Shown here in pieces: positions 34,039 through 36,120 of a stretch of 36,120 nucleotides of DNA; position 1 is the first letter of the stretch, and the number at the start of each line of letters is the position of its first letter. The DNA comes from Flavobacteriaceae bacterium (GTDB lineage: Bacteria > Bacteroidota > Bacteroidia > Flavobacteriales > Flavobacteriaceae): positions 1 to 36,120 of the forward strand of contig JAOXRU010000632.1 of assembly GCA_025800395.1 (NCBI GenBank), in the 5' to 3' direction. Both the position numbers and the translations under genes were made by a program. The notes under the pieces were generated by a model. The model did no database searches and was not told the origin of the DNA. It worked only from the letters and a program-made list of their open reading frames with translations.

Positions 34039-34635
34039 AATAGCTCCCCCCTACTCCAAAAAGGCTTTAAAATAGACCTAGATGGGGTACTGAAGCTCAA
34101 GAACAAGAGTGGGGAGGTAATTGCTAGTGGGGAGGATGTAGCCAAGGTTAGTGCCAATATAGCCGATGCAATTAATGATGCGCAAAAAAATGTCATTAAC
34201 CAATGGAAAAACAAAATTGCAAATGCCACTAACAAACAAAAAGGTAATTTTGGGGAAATGGCAACGGATTTAGATTTAGCAGAAAAAGGCTATATTCCCT
34301 TACACCAAAGAATCGATAACATTGATGCGCCAGGGCACAACGGTATAGATGCGGTAATGGAGAAAAATGGGCAGTATTTTATTGTAGAAAGTAAGTTTTC
34401 ATCTACAACTACGCCATCATTGAACCCTGCAACGTCCACGCTACCAAAACAAATGAGTGATGCATGGATAAAAAGACAAGGAGAACTAGCTAATGCTATT
34501 GGTAATGCTGATTTAGCAGATGATATTATAGATGCAGGGTATACTAGAGTTTTAGCAACTCATGGGCCAAATGGTAATAAAATTTATAAATTAGTTGATT
34601 CTTTGGGTAATATTGGTAATGTGTGGACTCCTTAA
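34039..34635 (+). pseudogene. Orphan PoNe-type nuclease tip without start codon
   Basis: One frame is open from just after a TGA at 34036 to the stop at 34635. Its start repeats the junction of the main toxin (LLQKGFKIDLDGVLKLKNK, 34051-34107), with no start codon in that part; the first ATG is at 34258. Then comes a helical spacer (NIADAINDAQKNVINQWKNK) and a nuclease domain: GNFGEMATDLDL, HQRIDNIDAPGHNGIDAV, QYFIVESKFSS and LPKQMSDAWIKRQ. D...ExK (GID, ESK) is the PD-(D/E)xK core, and the whole pattern matches the PoNe DNase toxins of type VI and other systems. It is a tip without a carrier, so it is silent unless joined to the main toxin by recombination in the junction. Confidence 0.8.
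34053..34137 (+). repeat. Toxin junction repeat, copy 2 (orphan tip)
   Basis: Almost the same DNA as 32842-32926 of the main toxin gene, and in the same reading frame relative to the tip. The match begins abruptly at CTACTCCAAAAAGG and ends shortly after ATTGCTAGTGGGG. Confidence 0.85.
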
Positions 34636-34646
34636 AATTGTTAAAT

Positions 34647-35453
34647 ATGAGAGATACCTTCAAGAATGAAGAATACTTCAGAGATTTTATAGATAATCGA
34701 TATAAGTCATTAGAAAAAAGAGTTACTAAGCTTGAACGTGGTCAAATCAATCCTGATAGGATTGTTCCTGTACAGCAAGCAATGGCATCTTCTTATCTAC
34801 AAATTTCAAGCGCTAAATATTCTTTGGGAATAGATTCTATTCAAAAAATTAAGGCTGATGTTTTTAGAGGTATTACACTATTAGACAGATCTTTAATTAA
34901 AAACAATGGTAAAGTACATGTTGCGGATAATAAATATTCAAATAAATATTATATCCATACTTATCAGGAAATATTGCAGTATTTATCTCTAGCATATCTC
35001 TTAGAAATATCGGATCAATATTTTCAAATATTGGTAGATATTATAGATAGAGATAATATTAGTGATAATTTGTATGAGTTTATCATAAAAGCTCGTTTTC
35101 CAGAGAGAAAACAAGATAAGCCCGAAATATACGAAAAGGACTCTGCTACTGTTAAAGCATATGATAAGCTACGCAAAGCTACCGACACAGAAGATAAAGT
35201 TGAAGCTTCAAAATTGGTAAAACAATTTTTGGAAAAGGACTTTTACCATAAGCATATGAACTTATATAATAGCCATAAGAGTAAAGCAAATATTTATTGT
35301 GGTTATTGGAGCTTTGAAGCTGCTGCTGTAGTTAAAATTATGGACTTGGATGATAGTAGCTTTATAGATAACCAGTATTATCCAAAAGATTTAGTACATC
35401 GGCAGGAAGAAAAACCTAATAAGAAAGGTTTTCTGGGTAAACTAGGATTTTGA
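34647..35453 (+). CDS. PoNi-type immunity protein (DUF1910/DUF1911)
   Basis: 268 aa from the ATG at 34647, which begins with the family's own start MRDTFKNEEYFRDFI; an upstream GTG at 34623 is overlapped by the tip ORF and less likely. The N-terminal half matches DUF1910 and the C-terminal half matches DUF1911 (YCGYWSFEAAAVVKIMDLDDSSF, then DNQYYPKDLVH). This two-domain pair is the immunity protein of PoNe DNase toxins. It lies 11 bp after the orphan PoNe tip. Even if the toxin tip is silent, this gene may be expressed and protect against kin that carry PoNe. The last 15 residues are basic (KPNKKGFLGKLGF). Confidence 0.85.
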   Translation: MRDTFKNEEYFRDFIDNRYKSLEKRVTKLERGQINPDRIVPVQQAMASSYLQISSAKYSLGIDSIQKIKADVFRGITLLDRSLIKNNGKVHVADNKYSNKYYIHTYQEILQYLSLAYLLEISDQYFQILVDIIDRDNISDNLYEFIIKARFPERKQDKPEIYEKDSATVKAYDKLRKATDTEDKVEASKLVKQFLEKDFYHKHMNLYNSHKSKANIYCGYWSFEAAAVVKIMDLDDSSFIDNQYYPKDLVHRQEEKPNKKGFLGKLGF

Positions 35454-36120
35454 GTGGATAAACGCAAGAAGGTTTTTTTTAGTAAAATTGAAAGGGTAGT
35501 GTTTATAAATGCTCCCCTTTCATATCTTAATCGATTCTTAAATTTTTTTGCTTGTAATTTCACCATAATATAATTCCGCCACAGTGATAAGGTTAACCAC
35601 TACTAGAAGAAGCTCCTTTCCGATCGGATAAATACCAAAAAATATAGAAGAGTGGTTATGCTGTAGAAATCACTTTTTTAAGACTTTAGCAAAAGTGGCA
35701 AATCGTTTTACAAAGTCTTTAAAATTTTTAAATTAGCAAAGAAGTTCCTTGCACCGCTGAGCAAAATACTCCAAAAAGGCTTTAAAATAGACCTAGATGG
35801 GGTACTGAAGCTAAAGAACAAGAGTGGAGAGGTAATTGCTAGTGGGGATGATGTAGTAAAAGAGCTTACCAAGCTTTTAAATAACATCCTAGATGCAGTT
35901 TATGATGCCTAATCAAAGGTAATAAGCAAGTATAAGGGTACAAAAAAACCACCATGGTAGAATCTTCGACTATATCCTATGAGTCTATCCAGAATTTTGT
36001 GTTTTTAGAAAACTAATTTCAAAATTCACAGGTTATAATTTTTGGTTGTTATAATCTGTCTGGAAAACAAATATACAATTGATTGTAGATTTGGCTCCAA
36101 TTAGATCGGGATTTCTGCCA
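35454..36120 (+). pseudogene. Remnant of a third toxin tip
   Basis: A third junction copy (35709-35863) is open from a TAA at 35679: FYKVFKIFKLAKKFLAPL, then SKILQKGFKIDLDGVLKLKN, then SGEVIASGDDV. It continues into a spacer (VKELTKLLNNILDAVYDA) like that of cassette 2 and stops at 35910-35912. No nuclease domain follows in any frame before the window ends, so the tip is degraded, or is cut short by an unseen insertion or frameshift. The rest to 36120 is AT-rich without a gene I can support. More cassettes may lie beyond. Confidence 0.65.

Noticed and set aside
34258..34635. Stand-alone 125-aa nuclease gene starting at the ATG at 34258
   Set aside because: The frame is open well upstream and contains the carrier junction in phase, so the ATG is an internal Met at the nuclease border (GNFGEM), as expected for a tip cut from a larger toxin. 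Internal initiation cannot be excluded.
34623..34646. GTG start for the PoNi-type immunity gene
   Set aside because: It overlaps the end of the nuclease frame and adds residues not typical of DUF1910; the ATG at 34647 gives the family start MRD.

Overview
The window is chromosomal DNA of a Bacteroidota, most likely a Flavobacteriia-type marine or aquatic bacterium. The support is a PorT-type type IX secretion protein, the exbB/exbD/exbD block with a conserved small membrane protein between, the rpoN-asnS neighbourhood, odhA/odhB, a DUF4407 protein, several lipoproteins, and promoters of the Bacteroidota TTTG-N19-TAnnTTTG type. No genus can be named from the sequence alone.

Layout. 1-530 is a graveyard of small mobile elements, one nested in another. 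577-2650 (minus) is a sulfide-oxidation operon: SQR-like flavoprotein, DsrC/TusE-like protein, DsrE-like protein. 3291-7009 (plus) carries asnS, rpoN and a membrane protein. 7004-12149 (minus) carries porT, the ExbB/ExbD energy-transduction operon, tRNA-Ser(GGA), type I asparaginase and a TatD hydrolase. 12367-14257 (plus) has a retropepsin-like protease and a di-haem cytochrome c peroxidase lipoprotein. 14462-19866 (minus) has an unknown secreted protein and the 2-oxoglutarate dehydrogenase E1/E2 genes; 19967-21549 (plus) has an outer-membrane-type protein and a small conserved protein.

The second half is accessory. 21611-28968 (minus) is a tight run built around a DUF4280 PAAR-like spike protein: an unknown 317-aa protein, the DUF4280 protein, a large effector-like protein split by a roughly 160-bp miniature element, a lipoprotein, a second YD-like lipoprotein, and a membrane protein ending in 30 consecutive lysines. 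Repeats of REP type follow at 28969-29572, then a DUF4407 protein.

31094-36120 (plus) is a polymorphic toxin island and the most interesting part. A large lipoprotein toxin with a C-terminal WHH-type HNH nuclease tip is preceded by a run of eight G residues that puts its start codon and lipoprotein signal out of frame; nine G would restore a 794-aa lipoprotein. Downstream are its probable immunity gene, a terminator, a start-less PoNe-type (PD-(D/E)xK) nuclease tip with a DUF1910/DUF1911 (PoNi-type) immunity gene, and a third remnant. All three tips start with the same junction sequence, so the locus looks like a phase-variable toxin with a stock of exchangeable tips.
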